Source of the DNA: Paenibacillus sp. SZ31 | Lineage (GTDB): Bacteria > Bacillota > Bacilli > Paenibacillales > Paenibacillaceae | Length of the DNA stretch: 64,000 nucleotides | Reading direction: 5' to 3' | Assembly: GCF_012912005.1 (NCBI RefSeq) | Contig: NZ_JABBEA010000004.1 | Coordinates: 1 to 64,000, forward strand | Shown here: positions 53,139 to 61,103 of the stretch, piece after piece | Position numbering within the stretch: the stretch's first letter is position 1 | Layout of the letters: the number at the start of each line of letters is the position of its first letter | Program-made: the position numbers and the translations under genes | Notes under the pieces: generated by a model | Databases searched by the model: none | Told to the model about the DNA's origin: nothing | Seen by the model: the letters and a program-made list of their open reading frames with translations, nothing else

Positions 53139-53987
53139 ATGAATGGGAATGAAAGTGCATGTGCGCCCGTCACACGCCGCAGCGAACTTCGGGCCACCTT
53201 TGCCTTTCAAGGCGAGCGCACTGTCATGACCGATCGTTATTACAGCGCACCCCTCCGGTTTAGCCGATCCTTTCGACCTCCCGGAGGCGGAACCGAATTA
53301 TGTGTGTACACGTCAGACGTCTCTCCCGGAGTCCTTAACGGGGATCATTATCATTCCCAGTGGGAATTAGGGGAAGGCACCCATGTCATGCTGAGCAGCA
53401 CATCTGCTACCAGACTTCATCCTACACCTTCCATTCCTTCATCCGTTAATCATCACTTTCGGTTGGGAAAAGGGGCCACACTGGAATACTTTCCTGAATG
53501 TGTGATTCCCTTCAAAGGCAGTTCATCATCCCTCGCTGTAACCTTTGAGCTGGAAGACCAGGCGATTCTGGCCTATGCAGACATCTGGTCTGCCGGACGG
53601 ATTCATCGGGGAGAAGCGTTCCAATTTGAGCGTTACCGCAGCTTGACGGAGATATGGCAAGGCGAGAAACTGGCTGTCTGGGATCGATTCGGACTCGAAC
53701 CGGAAACCGATGACCCCAAACACTCAGCATCCCTCCTTCACTATACTCACACGGCTGCATTGTGGATGATTGCCCCAGGACTGGGCACTGCGGAGATGGA
53801 ACAGGTCAGATCCGCTCTGCCACCAGATGGACGGATGCTCGCAGGTGCGAGTTTGCTGGCAACCGGCGGTATTGGCGTTCGACTCCTTGGCATGGCAGCC
53901 TGGGAGCTTCAGGAGCAATGTCTTCAGATCTGGAATACACTTCGTCCCCATCTGCTGGGCAAAGAAACCCTCGTTTTTCGTAAATAA
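53139..53987 (+). CDS. ureD: Urease accessory protein UreD (UreH)
   Basis: A 282-residue UreD: LRATFAFQGERTVMTDRYYSAPLRFSRSF, SSTSATRLHPT, LEYFPECVIPFKGS and AYADIWSAGRIHRGEAF are characteristic strands of the UreD fold. UreD, UreF and UreG form a complex that carries nickel to apo-urease. The start at 53139 was chosen because earlier frames lie inside ureG; the ribosome binding site (GGGAACAGAG) is weak, so translation may be coupled. Last gene of the operon. Confidence 0.93.
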   Translation: MNGNESACAPVTRRSELRATFAFQGERTVMTDRYYSAPLRFSRSFRPPGGGTELCVYTSDVSPGVLNGDHYHSQWELGEGTHVMLSSTSATRLHPTPSIPSSVNHHFRLGKGATLEYFPECVIPFKGSSSSLAVTFELEDQAILAYADIWSAGRIHRGEAFQFERYRSLTEIWQGEKLAVWDRFGLEPETDDPKHSASLLHYTHTAALWMIAPGLGTAEMEQVRSALPPDGRMLAGASLLATGGIGVRLLGMAAWELQEQCLQIWNTLRPHLLGKETLVFRK

Positions 53988-54014
53988 AGATATACATTAT
54001 AAGTTAACACAAAA

Positions 54015-54064
54015 AACCTCTGAACTGTCTCCGAGTGTGTTCGGATTAGTCCAGAGGTTTTTGT
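54015..54064 (+). terminator. Terminator of the urease operon
   Basis: AACCTCTG pairs with CAGAGGTT across a long loop, flanked by A/T runs on both sides. It can act for both the urease operon and the convergent XRE gene. Confidence 0.8.
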
Positions 54065-54095
54065 ACATTCAGTCTATGGGTGCCGTTCATATCAC

Positions 54096-54521
54096 TTACG
54101 CTTCGTTTCCCTCAGAATTGTTCTCTGATTTGTTTTCAGCCCTGTATCGATAATCTCCTGCATCTTTGCTTTCCTTCGATTTGCGGTAACGGGTAAACTC
54201 GATATATTCACTGATAAAAGACTGTTCAACAGTCGATAATTCGCTTTCCTGGCAATTCAATTGCCGCAACACGTCAAAAAAATAATCCTCCCGTTTTTCC
54301 CGCACCATCGCTTCCTTCGATGGACGCCCAATCATGAGCCAGTCGAGGCTCACATCAAAAAACGAAGCAATCTCAATTAACTTATTCGTACTCGGAATAG
54401 ACTTGCCACGTTTCCAGTCACCCAGATTGCCTGTGCTAATCTTCAGCTGTTGGCAGAAAGCCTTCTTGGTCATTCCTCGTTCGGCAATCAGGTGTTCAAT
54501 TCGCTCATAGATCGACTGCAT
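54096..54521 (-). CDS. XRE-family transcriptional regulator
   Basis: A 141-residue protein with an N-terminal Cro/CI-type helix-turn-helix (residues 1-65: IYERIEHLIAERGMTKKAFCQQLKISTGNLGDWKRGKSIPSTNKLIEIASFFDVSLDWL) and a charged, Glu/Lys/Asp-rich tail. The start at 54521 was chosen with GGAAGGCGG seven bases upstream. It is a single-gene unit. The target is unknown; proximity to the urease operon does not prove a link. Confidence 0.88.
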   Translation of the reverse strand: MQSIYERIEHLIAERGMTKKAFCQQLKISTGNLGDWKRGKSIPSTNKLIEIASFFDVSLDWLMIGRPSKEAMVREKREDYFFDVLRQLNCQESELSTVEQSFISEYIEFTRYRKSKESKDAGDYRYRAENKSENNSEGNEA

Positions 54522-54639
54522 ACAAGAACCGCCTTCCAACCGTAATAATCAACTCATCTGCTTGAATTATACCACATTATTCCTGAATGCTCAGCCTTTA
54601 TATGCCTGGAACAAGATGAGGTATATCGTATAACACAAA

Positions 54640-54676
54640 GATAGACTCCCATGAATGATCATAGAAGTCTATCTTA
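54640..54676 (-). terminator. Terminator of the tRNA Glu-Lys-Leu unit
   Basis: AAGATAGACT and its complement form a ten-base stem. T-containing sequence (TTTGTG) follows on the minus strand, just past the second tRNA-Leu. Confidence 0.75.
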
Positions 54677-54690
54677 TGTTGTTGCTGTGA

Positions 54691-54773
54691 TGCGGTCGAG
54701 AGGACTCGAACCTCCACGGGTATACACCCACTACCCCCTCAAGATAGCGTGTCTGCCATTCCACCACGACCGC
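54691..54773 (-). tRNA. tRNA-Leu (anticodon GAG), second copy
   Basis: Same 83-base cloverleaf as at 41671-41753 except in the variable arm, where GGGT-GTAT-ACCC replaces GGGC-GTAT-GCCC, a compensated base-pair swap. CCA not encoded. It ends a minus-strand run of tRNA-Glu, tRNA-Lys, tRNA-Leu. Confidence 0.95.
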
Positions 54774-54790
54774 ATATTCAATTGTAAAAA

Positions 54791-54866
54791 TGGTGAGCCA
54801 TGAAGGGCTCGAACCTTCGACACCCTGATTAAAAGTCAGGTGCTCTACCAACTGAGCTAATGGCTC
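54791..54866 (-). tRNA. tRNA-Lys (anticodon TTT)
   Basis: 76-base cloverleaf with CCA encoded: acceptor GAGCCAT/ATGGCTC, anticodon stem-loop CTGACTTTTAATCAG, T-arm GAAGG-TTCGAGC-CCTTC. Confidence 0.95.
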
Positions 54867-54972
54867 TTGCTGTAAACTTCACCGGATGTGCCACGCTTCA
54901 TTCTCGTCTCAAAGAGCAATGACTTTGAGGATTTCTCATTGAAAATATAGATCTCATGAGGTGGTGAAGATA

Positions 54973-55044
54973 TGACCCGTAGGGGATTCGAACCCCTGTT
55001 ACCTCCGTGAAAGGGAGGTGTCTTAACCCCTTGACCAACGGGCC
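54973..55044 (-). tRNA. tRNA-Glu (anticodon TTC)
   Basis: 72-base cloverleaf: acceptor GGCCCGT/ACGGGTC with discriminator A, anticodon loop CCTTTCACG, T-arm AGGGG-TTCGAAT-CCCCT. CCA not encoded. Confidence 0.95.
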
Positions 55045-55275
55045 TTAATAACAAGTTGTCTTTCTTGGCGACAAGAATGAGTATACCACAGGACATTTTA
55101 AACTTGCAACACTTTTTTTGAAATTTATTTCTCAAGCCTTTTTTGTCCGTTGCATACTTCTCTTCAAAACCCCATTAATCGCCACCTTCCCTATTCATGC
55201 CAATGTCATCACTGTGCAGGAAAAATGTAAATCATCCATTAAAACACTTACAAAAACTTATGTTCACTTATAATA

Positions 55276-55304
55276 TTGCAAAGCGAATTAAGAATACTTA
55301 TAAT
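55276..55304 (+). promoter_or_regulatory. Promoter of the DeoR-HAD operon
   Basis: TTGCAA (55276-55281), exactly 17 bases, TATAAT (55299-55304), 50 bases before the TTG start. Copies of ACTTATA at 55266 and 55296 and an inverted one at about 55315 flank it and may be operator sites for the DeoR protein. The rest of 55045-55353 is gene-free. Confidence 0.65.
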
Positions 55305-55353
55305 TAAAATATCAGTATAAGTACGGTCATCCATACAACCGGAGGTGACATGT

Positions 55354-56130
55354 TTGTTTCAAGAAGAACGAATGCAGCTCATTGTTGAACATCTACGCAA
55401 ACACAATCGCATCTCAGCCGATGATATTGTCACCTTGTTTGATGTATCACGGGATACTGCACGCAGGGATCTGATCAAGCTTGAGGAACAGGATGCCATT
55501 ATTCGAACACGTGGCGGCGCGATCCTCCCCCCTCCTCCGCAAGAATTCAGATCCTACAAAGACCGTTTACTCGATGTATCTGAGGAAAAGAGGGCCATCG
55601 GCAAACTCGCTGCGGCCATTGTAAGACAAGGCGAGATCATTATTCTGGATTCTTCCACGACTGTGCAGGCCTGTGCCGAGAACTTGAACGGCAAATCCTG
55701 TACCGTCATTACTAATTCGATTCATTCCGCTGATCTTCTCTCCAATCACACAGCTGTCCAGATTCGTTTACTCGGCGGCAAAGTGGATAAGGAACAACGT
55801 TATGTCTACGGTACCTCTGTTATCGAGACTCTCTCCCACTATTATGTAGATAAAGCCTTTATCGGAATTGGCGGTATCACCATGGATGGCTTCAGTGCTT
55901 CCGAAGAGGAAGGGAAAATTAAACACCAAATGATGAAAGCTGCCAAGAAAGTCGTTGTTCTTGCAGATCAATCCAAGTTTGATAGACGTTATGGTTATCG
56001 TTTTGCCGACTGGTCATTGGTGGATGTATTGATTACGGATCAATGGCCAACCAAAGAATGGCTTGTTTTTCTAGCCGAACAACAAGTTGAGATTCTCATT
56101 CCCGAACCCACAAATGATAAGGAGTTGTAA
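55354..56130 (+). CDS. DeoR-family transcriptional regulator
   Basis: A 258-residue regulator. N-terminal helix-turn-helix MFQEERMQLIVEHLRKHNRISADDIVTLFDVSRDTARRDLIKLEEQDAIIRTRGGA, then a sugar-phosphate-sensing domain with EIIILDSSTTVQACAENL, VITNSIHSADLLS and VVLADQSKFDRR (the DHSKFG-like ligand motif). The TTG at 55354 has GGAGG eight bases upstream. It is followed after four bases by a HAD phosphatase, a common pairing in which the regulator senses the sugar phosphate the phosphatase acts on. Confidence 0.9.
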   Translation: MFQEERMQLIVEHLRKHNRISADDIVTLFDVSRDTARRDLIKLEEQDAIIRTRGGAILPPPPQEFRSYKDRLLDVSEEKRAIGKLAAAIVRQGEIIILDSSTTVQACAENLNGKSCTVITNSIHSADLLSNHTAVQIRLLGGKVDKEQRYVYGTSVIETLSHYYVDKAFIGIGGITMDGFSASEEEGKIKHQMMKAAKKVVVLADQSKFDRRYGYRFADWSLVDVLITDQWPTKEWLVFLAEQQVEILIPEPTNDKEL

Positions 56131-56134
56131 ATAT

Positions 56135-57031
56135 ATGAAATTATTTGCCACAGATTTAGATGGAACTTTACTGAACAGAGACAGCCAGATTAGCCCGGAG
56201 AATGCAGCAGCCATTCAAAAAGCACAGCAATCCGGTATGAAGGTTACAATCGCTACAGGACGTGTCTACTCCGATGTTGTGACCATCAGCCGCGAAGGCG
56301 GAATCAAAACCCCAATTATCGGCTCCAACGGAGCGACGATTCATGATGCCGACGGTGAACGTCTATTCCATCTTCCGCTTGAGCGTGACACAGCAGCTTC
56401 CGTCATGCAGTGGCTTGAAGATCATGATTTCTATTATGAGGCTTCCACGCAGCAAGGTATCTATGCCCCACTTAGCAGTCACGAGACTTTGCTCGCCGAG
56501 ATGGAACGTGTTCTTGGTTCGAACCCTGGTGAAGACATTGCACGCATGATTCGGGCCATCAAGAAACACTATGACAAAAAAGACTACCACCGCGTAAACA
56601 ACCACATCGAAATCCCAGCAGAAGCCTGCATCTACAATATTATGGCCTTCTCCATGAATCCGGACAAAGTAAAGACAGGACGAGAACACTTCGCTTCCCG
56701 ATCCGATGTAGCCATGGTTGTATCCTTTGAGCACAACTTTGAAATGCAGCACCCGGACGTATCCAAAGGTAATGCCCTCACCAAACTGGCGGCTCACCTG
56801 AACATCTCCATGGAAGATACAGCAGCGATCGGGGATAACTTCAACGATGTCTCCATGTTAAAAATGGCAGGACTCGGCATCGCCATGGGTAATGGCGAAC
56901 CCGAAATCCAGGCATTAGCCAAAGCCATAACGCTGACTAATGTGGAACACGGTGTCGCACATGCCATCGAGTGCCTGCTTGAAGGTAAACCGGTATCCCG
57001 TCCGGAAACGATTGTCGGAGAAGGGCAGTAA
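56135..57031 (+). CDS. Cof-type HAD-IIB phosphatase
   Basis: A 298-residue phosphatase: MKLFATDLDGTLLNRDSQIS (catalytic Asp pair), VTIATGRVYSDV, the Cof C2 cap with ADHDFYYEASTQ-type strands, KGNALTKLAAHLNISMEDTAAIGDNFNDVSMLKMAGLGIAMGNG. Family members dephosphorylate sugar phosphates or PLP. The ATG at 56135 has AAGGAG upstream and is just past the DeoR stop. Confidence 0.9.
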   Translation: MKLFATDLDGTLLNRDSQISPENAAAIQKAQQSGMKVTIATGRVYSDVVTISREGGIKTPIIGSNGATIHDADGERLFHLPLERDTAASVMQWLEDHDFYYEASTQQGIYAPLSSHETLLAEMERVLGSNPGEDIARMIRAIKKHYDKKDYHRVNNHIEIPAEACIYNIMAFSMNPDKVKTGREHFASRSDVAMVVSFEHNFEMQHPDVSKGNALTKLAAHLNISMEDTAAIGDNFNDVSMLKMAGLGIAMGNGEPEIQALAKAITLTNVEHGVAHAIECLLEGKPVSRPETIVGEGQ

Positions 57032-57100
57032 TTGAACCTGTACGGAATTAACATTTGAATCTGGATGGATGGGTCGTCTTTTGATCCAAGCTAGTTCGCT

Positions 57101-57772
57101 TCATTTCAACTCAGCAGATCGAACGTGAGGCACGTCCTGTAACAAAATAATCAATTGCTCTCCCCGGTATGAACCCGGTAGTTGCAATGTGAACTCAAGC
57201 ACAGTCTCTTCTTCGGAGTCTGTGCTTTTTTGCTGTTCTGTTTTAAATCCGATGACCGAGATCTTTTCCTGTCCCAGCAGTGCCAGAACAGTCTTCAGGG
57301 CCTCTCCCTCCTTTTGCAGGTGGATGGTTAACGTCTCTGTTCGTGCCGAAACCAGCCAGCGCGTAGGTCTATGTAGTAGCATCTGTGCCACGACAATAAG
57401 CAGCGTCACGCCTGCACCTGTCCAATACAGACCTGAACCCACCGCAAGCCCCATGCCTGCCGTAGCCCATATGCCAGCCGCTGTGGTCAATCCCCTGACC
57501 GTATGCCGCTGCGTGAAGATCATGCCAGCGCCAATGAACCCCACACCACTAACGACCTGTGCAGCGATCCTGGATGGATCAAGGGACAGATTGTCCCAAC
57601 CGGCCTGATCCTGGAATCCGTACTTCGACACAATCATCATCAGGGCAGCGCCAACGGCGACCACAAAATGAGTACGGATTCCCGCCTCTTTCATTCGATT
57701 CTTGCGCTCATATCCGATTAGCACACCACACACTCCAGCTATGAGTACACGCATCAAGTATTCCACTTCCAT
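57101..57772 (-). CDS. MgtC/SapB family membrane protein
   Basis: A 223-residue membrane protein with four to five N-terminal helices (EYLMRVLIAGVCGVLIGYERK, ALMMIVSKYGF, AAQVVSGVGFIGAGMIFTQ, LTTAAGIWATAGMGLAVGSGLYW) and an ACT-like C-terminal domain (about 145-220). MgtC proteins help growth in low magnesium and affect membrane potential. The start at 57772 has AGAGGTG upstream. It is a single-gene unit. Confidence 0.88.
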   Translation of the reverse strand: MEVEYLMRVLIAGVCGVLIGYERKNRMKEAGIRTHFVVAVGAALMMIVSKYGFQDQAGWDNLSLDPSRIAAQVVSGVGFIGAGMIFTQRHTVRGLTTAAGIWATAGMGLAVGSGLYWTGAGVTLLIVVAQMLLHRPTRWLVSARTETLTIHLQKEGEALKTVLALLGQEKISVIGFKTEQQKSTDSEEETVLEFTLQLPGSYRGEQLIILLQDVPHVRSAELK

Positions 57773-57865
57773 GCACATCACCTCTTTCATTATGTATATG
57801 CTTACATGTGTCTATCTTTACTATTACCCAATCTTTCCCCGACTAATAAAAAGCCTCTACTCTGG

Positions 57866-58525
57866 TCAATTCTCTGCCCGAAAATTCCCCCCATGTCTCT
57901 CTCCCAATCCGTAATAATGTCTGAAATTATATATCAGCGGATGCCATTCCTCCGGATTGATCTTGTTCAGTCCAGATATCAGGCGTGTGTGCGCGTGCAC
58001 CTTCACCGCTTTCACTTCCACAATCGCCATGAACGGTGTATGCTCGGGAATACGTATGTGTTGTACAGCCGCTTCAATCTGGAGCGGACATTCAGCTATT
58101 TTATCTGGAGCCACCTGAACCGATGCTTGAGATGTCAGTCCAGCCGCAATGAATTTATCCTGGCAAAACGTATAGCCCATCTGCCTTTTCTCCTCAGGAA
58201 CCGGGGTAACTCCCGTATAACGACCCAGTGCCTCAACCTGTTTCCACATGGTCGCATCCGGCAGATTAATTACACACTCCGGATGTCGACTCAGATTTTC
58301 ATAGGCTTTTCCCTGTATACCTAGACCAAGAACCAAACAATCCCCCAGCGCCCAAGATGAAGACAGTGGAGACAGGTTGGTTGACCCATCCTCGTTTAAT
58401 GTGCTTAACAGCAATACGGGCGTACCATAATATAAAATACTTGGATTAAGCGTTTCATGTTGTATCACTTCTGAACTCTCGGACAACTGCTCTGTAGCAA
58501 AGTCCTGTTTCGTTATCTTTTTCAT
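57866..58525 (-). CDS. Flavin reductase-like (FMN split-barrel) protein
   Basis: A 219-residue protein with a flavin-reductase-type split barrel: YYGTPVLLLSTLNEDGSTNLSPLSSSWALGDCLVLGLG (about 33-70), ENLSRHPECVINLP, and AECPLQIEAAVQHIRIPEHTPFMAIVEVKAVKVH. The start ATG is preceded by AGAGGTACAGGAT. It is divergent from an ArsR-type regulator. Its electron donor and acceptor are unknown. Confidence 0.83.
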   Translation of the reverse strand: MKKITKQDFATEQLSESSEVIQHETLNPSILYYGTPVLLLSTLNEDGSTNLSPLSSSWALGDCLVLGLGIQGKAYENLSRHPECVINLPDATMWKQVEALGRYTGVTPVPEEKRQMGYTFCQDKFIAAGLTSQASVQVAPDKIAECPLQIEAAVQHIRIPEHTPFMAIVEVKAVKVHAHTRLISGLNKINPEEWHPLIYNFRHYYGLGERHGGNFRAEN

Positions 58526-58599
58526 ATCCTGTACCTCTCCTGTTCCAATTCCATTGGTTTATAAGCTCAATCTGACCCGTATGGGACGATACAACAGAA

Positions 58600-58628
58600 T
58601 TGTAATACAGTAATAGTTCAGATATGAT
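58600..58628 (+). promoter_or_regulatory. Promoter giving an apparently leaderless ArsR-type mRNA
   Basis: TTGTAA (58600-58605), exactly 17 bases, TATGAT (58623-58628). The expected transcription start lies on the A of the ATG at 58635, and no ribosome binding site precedes it. Confidence 0.65.
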
Positions 58629-58634
58629 CGAAGT

Positions 58635-59333
58635 ATGAATGTATATCCGAATATTACTGTTATTGCGTCGTTAATCGCTGATCCAAGCCGCGCTATTTTT
58701 CTGTCATCTTTGCTGGATGGGCGGGCGTTGCCCGCAGGGGAGCTTGCTCATATGGCAGGCGTCACTCCCCAGACGGCAAGCAGCCATCTCGCTAAACTCG
58801 TAGAGGGAGGATTACTCGAAGTCGAACAACAAGGACGTCACCGATACTATCGTCTGGCAAACAAAGAAATTGCTAATCTGATTGAAACCATGGCCAGTAT
58901 TGCCCCGCCTGTACAGATACGCTCTCTCAAACAATCCGATCAGCTTCAACAACTGAGTTATGCACGGACCTGTTATGGTCATCTGGCCGGGAAATTAGGA
59001 ATCTCGCTCTGTGAGGCCTTAGTACAGAAGGGTTATCTTTCAGAGCCCGAAGAGGCACATAGCAAGGATTATCAAGTTACAGAGAAAGGAACGCAGTGGT
59101 TCACTACGTTCGGCATTGAACTTCAAGTGAAGCCGGGGTCACGCCGGGCCATCGCTCGTAAATGTTTGGATTGGAGCGAACGCCGTCATCATCTCTCAGG
59201 TATGCTTGGCGAACAACTCAGACATCGATTATTGGAACTGGACTGGATTCGTCAAAAAACAGGAAGTCGCTCAGTCGAAGTAACGGAAGCTGGAAAGAAA
59301 GGTTTATACGAGGTGTTGGGTATCTTACTGTAG
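58635..59333 (+). CDS. ArsR-type winged-helix regulator
   Basis: A 232-residue protein. The winged helix is at about 10-75: LIADPSRAIFLSSLLDGRALPAGELAHMAGVTPQTASSHLAKLVEGGLLEVEQQGRHRYYRLANKEIANL. A second, less familiar domain follows (about 90-230), with a further Cys (RTCYGHLAGKLGISLCEALVQKGYL). No metal-binding ELCVCDL motif of ArsR is seen. The ATG at 58635 has no ribosome binding site but lies at a promoter start point. It is divergent from the flavin reductase and probably controls it. Confidence 0.85.
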   Translation: MNVYPNITVIASLIADPSRAIFLSSLLDGRALPAGELAHMAGVTPQTASSHLAKLVEGGLLEVEQQGRHRYYRLANKEIANLIETMASIAPPVQIRSLKQSDQLQQLSYARTCYGHLAGKLGISLCEALVQKGYLSEPEEAHSKDYQVTEKGTQWFTTFGIELQVKPGSRRAIARKCLDWSERRHHLSGMLGEQLRHRLLELDWIRQKTGSRSVEVTEAGKKGLYEVLGILL

Positions 59334-59448
59334 TCTGTAGGTGGAGGTGCAGCAGGGATAAAGGAAGAAGAATAAAACGCAAAAAATCCCCTTCACTTTG
59401 ACCGGTATCCGATCTAATGTGAAGAGGATTTTATTGTTTAATTCAGAA

Positions 59449-59537
59449 CGGAGAGAGAGGGATTCGAACCCTCGCACCGCTTACGCAGTCTAACCCCTTA
59501 GCAGAGGGTCCCCTTATAGCCACTTGGGTATCTCTCC
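59449..59537 (-). tRNA. tRNA-Ser (anticodon GCT)
   Basis: 89-base cloverleaf with a long variable arm: acceptor GGAGAGA/TCTCTCC with discriminator G, anticodon loop CTGCTAA, T-arm GAGGG-TTCGAAT-CCCTC. CCA not encoded. Confidence 0.94.
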
Positions 59538-59543
59538 AAGAAA

Positions 59544-59619
59544 TGGCTCCCCGAACAGGGCTCGAACCTGTGACAACTCGATTAACAGTCGAGTGCTCTA
59601 CCAACTGAGCTATCAGGGA
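59544..59619 (-). tRNA. tRNA-Asn (anticodon GTT)
   Basis: 76-base cloverleaf with CCA encoded: acceptor TCCCTGA/TCGGGGA, anticodon stem-loop CGACTGTTAATCG, T-arm ACAGG-TTCGAGC-CCTGT. It is six bases from tRNA-Ser. Confidence 0.93.
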
Positions 59620-59712
59620 AAATCAATCTTGATTAACTTAATTTATCATGATTAATAATCCAAGTCAACATGCCTTCCATCACTTTCTTTAGCGCATTGA
59701 TTGATGCACACA

Positions 59713-60174
59713 TCAGATATTCTGAAGGCCCAGTTTTCCCGCACAACGACCACAGCGGTAACGCTTCGGATCTATTTTCCGCTTGCGCAAATATTCCGTG
59801 CCACAGCTCTTGCACACCAGCTTATAACGATACGGCAGAGGTTTTCTGCCTTTGCCGTCAGGCAGAGATTGGCAGAACCGTGAGCCTCCCACCTTCTGCA
59901 ATAAAGCTTTGAATTCCGGGTCGCGATGCTGATAACCACGCCCACGAATATGCAGATGATAGTGGCACAGCTCATGCTTGATGATTTTCTCAACTTCATC
60001 CCGCCCGTAGGCTTCGAGCTGATGCGGATTGATCTCAATCCGGTGACTTTTGAGCATATAACGCCCACCTGTGGTGGTCAGGCGACTGTTAAACAACGCC
60101 TCATGGGTGAACGGCACTCCGAAATGATCCATTGATATCTGTTCGATCCATTGTTGCAACTCCTTATTTTCCAT
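59713..60174 (-). CDS. SprT-like zinc metalloprotease-fold protein
   Basis: A 153-residue SprT-like protein. The zinc-binding HExxH is HELCH at residues 67-71. A C-terminal zinc ribbon has CKSC and CGRC. Bacterial SprT-like proteins are cytoplasmic and of uncertain role; the fold relates to eukaryotic Spartan, which removes DNA-protein crosslinks. The neighbourhood sprT-like, cmpA, tex matches the Bacillus order. Confidence 0.88.
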   Translation of the reverse strand: MENKELQQWIEQISMDHFGVPFTHEALFNSRLTTTGGRYMLKSHRIEINPHQLEAYGRDEVEKIIKHELCHYHLHIRGRGYQHRDPEFKALLQKVGGSRFCQSLPDGKGRKPLPYRYKLVCKSCGTEYLRKRKIDPKRYRCGRCAGKLGLQNI

Positions 60175-60293
60175 CGGTATCCTCTCCTTGCACCCCCTCG
60201 GAGTATTGGTTTTTCTGGCAATATACTTGAATTTTAACCGTTTCGTAGGCTACACTGTCAAGTAGAATGTATGAGGGGAGATTATTACTCGTT

Positions 60294-60650
60294 ATGCCTA
60301 CAATGCGCTATGTCATCTTACAGCAGGAACAACAATTGCAGTTTGTGGAAATGCCGGCGGATTACGCCTATCAACTTAGTGCGCTCAATCTGCGCCTGCA
60401 CAAGGAAATCGATAAACTCACTGCAGCAGATGTCCCTGTCCTGCCTTGGGCGATTGCCGAATGTGACAACCTGGATCTCCTGAACGAAAATCTCACCATT
60501 ATCGGTGGCCTTGATTATATCAATGCACTTGAAGAGTCTTTTGCAGCACTGCGTGAAAACCATTATCCCTTGATTTCTCTGCTTACCGAAATCCGGGCGC
60601 TTCAGGCCCAATTGGAACAATGGTATGAAGAAGAGATGGAAGCCCTCTAA
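60294..60650 (+). CDS. Small helical protein of unknown function
   Basis: A 118-residue acidic protein: beta-like start (TMRYVILQQEQQLQFVEMP), then long helices rich in Leu and Glu (LSALNLRLHKEIDKL and the closing LLTEIRALQAQLEQWYEEEMEAL). The GAGGGGAG site stands 13 bases before the ATG at 60294, a little far; a start at 60267 would have the site inside the frame. Family not recognised. It is divergent from the SprT-like gene. Confidence 0.6.
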   Translation: MPTMRYVILQQEQQLQFVEMPADYAYQLSALNLRLHKEIDKLTAADVPVLPWAIAECDNLDLLNENLTIIGGLDYINALEESFAALRENHYPLISLLTEIRALQAQLEQWYEEEMEAL

Positions 60651-60829
60651 TCCACTCCAGATCTCATTTTAAAATGACAAGAACGAAAAGCGCATCTCCC
60701 TGAATTGGGATTTGTGCTTTTTGGTATTGAGATATTGATTTGCCGGGGTCTGCCACTTATCCCGCACAGTCCAGGCTATTGCCACATATGCTAACGTACA
60801 GATGAATTATGCAAGAGGAGGAGATACCC

Positions 60830-60973
60830 TTGCCTCAATGGCTTTGCAATCAACTGATGCGTGCATTTCACAAAAAGGACAGCCGGCAAATCAAGCTGCT
60901 GAACGAATGCTGGTTCTTTTATCGTAACAAACCAGCAAATGGCACACCGCGCAGCGCGGAGAACGAACTTTAA
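60830..60973 (+). CDS. cmpA: Cortex morphogenetic protein CmpA-like
   Basis: A 47-residue frame starting at TTG, with GAGGAGG upstream. The product MPQWLCNQLMRAFHKKDSRQ then IKLLNECWFFYRNK resembles B. subtilis CmpA (37 residues), which delays cortex synthesis during sporulation with SpoIVA and ClpXP. The extra ten C-terminal residues (PANGTPRSAENEL) are polar. The position between a sprT-like gene and tex also matches Bacillus. It marks the organism as an endospore former. Confidence 0.87.
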   Translation: MPQWLCNQLMRAFHKKDSRQIKLLNECWFFYRNKPANGTPRSAENEL

Positions 60974-61058
60974 GAGGTTGTTCAAAAAGTCCATGATCAT
61001 AGCCACCGTACTTACCAGAGCAATTGGAACGAATAACGGGACCATTACTGTCGACAAC

Positions 61059-61088
61059 AAACAGCCTTCCTGGTCAGGGAAGGCTGTT
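61059..61088 (-). terminator. Terminator of tex
   Basis: AACAGCCTTCC pairs perfectly with GGAAGGCTGTT around a seven-to-eight-base loop. The tail on the minus strand (TGTTGTCG) is T-rich but interrupted. It lies 16 bases past the tex stop. Confidence 0.6.
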
Positions 61089-61103
61089 CTCCAATTCTAT
61101 TAC

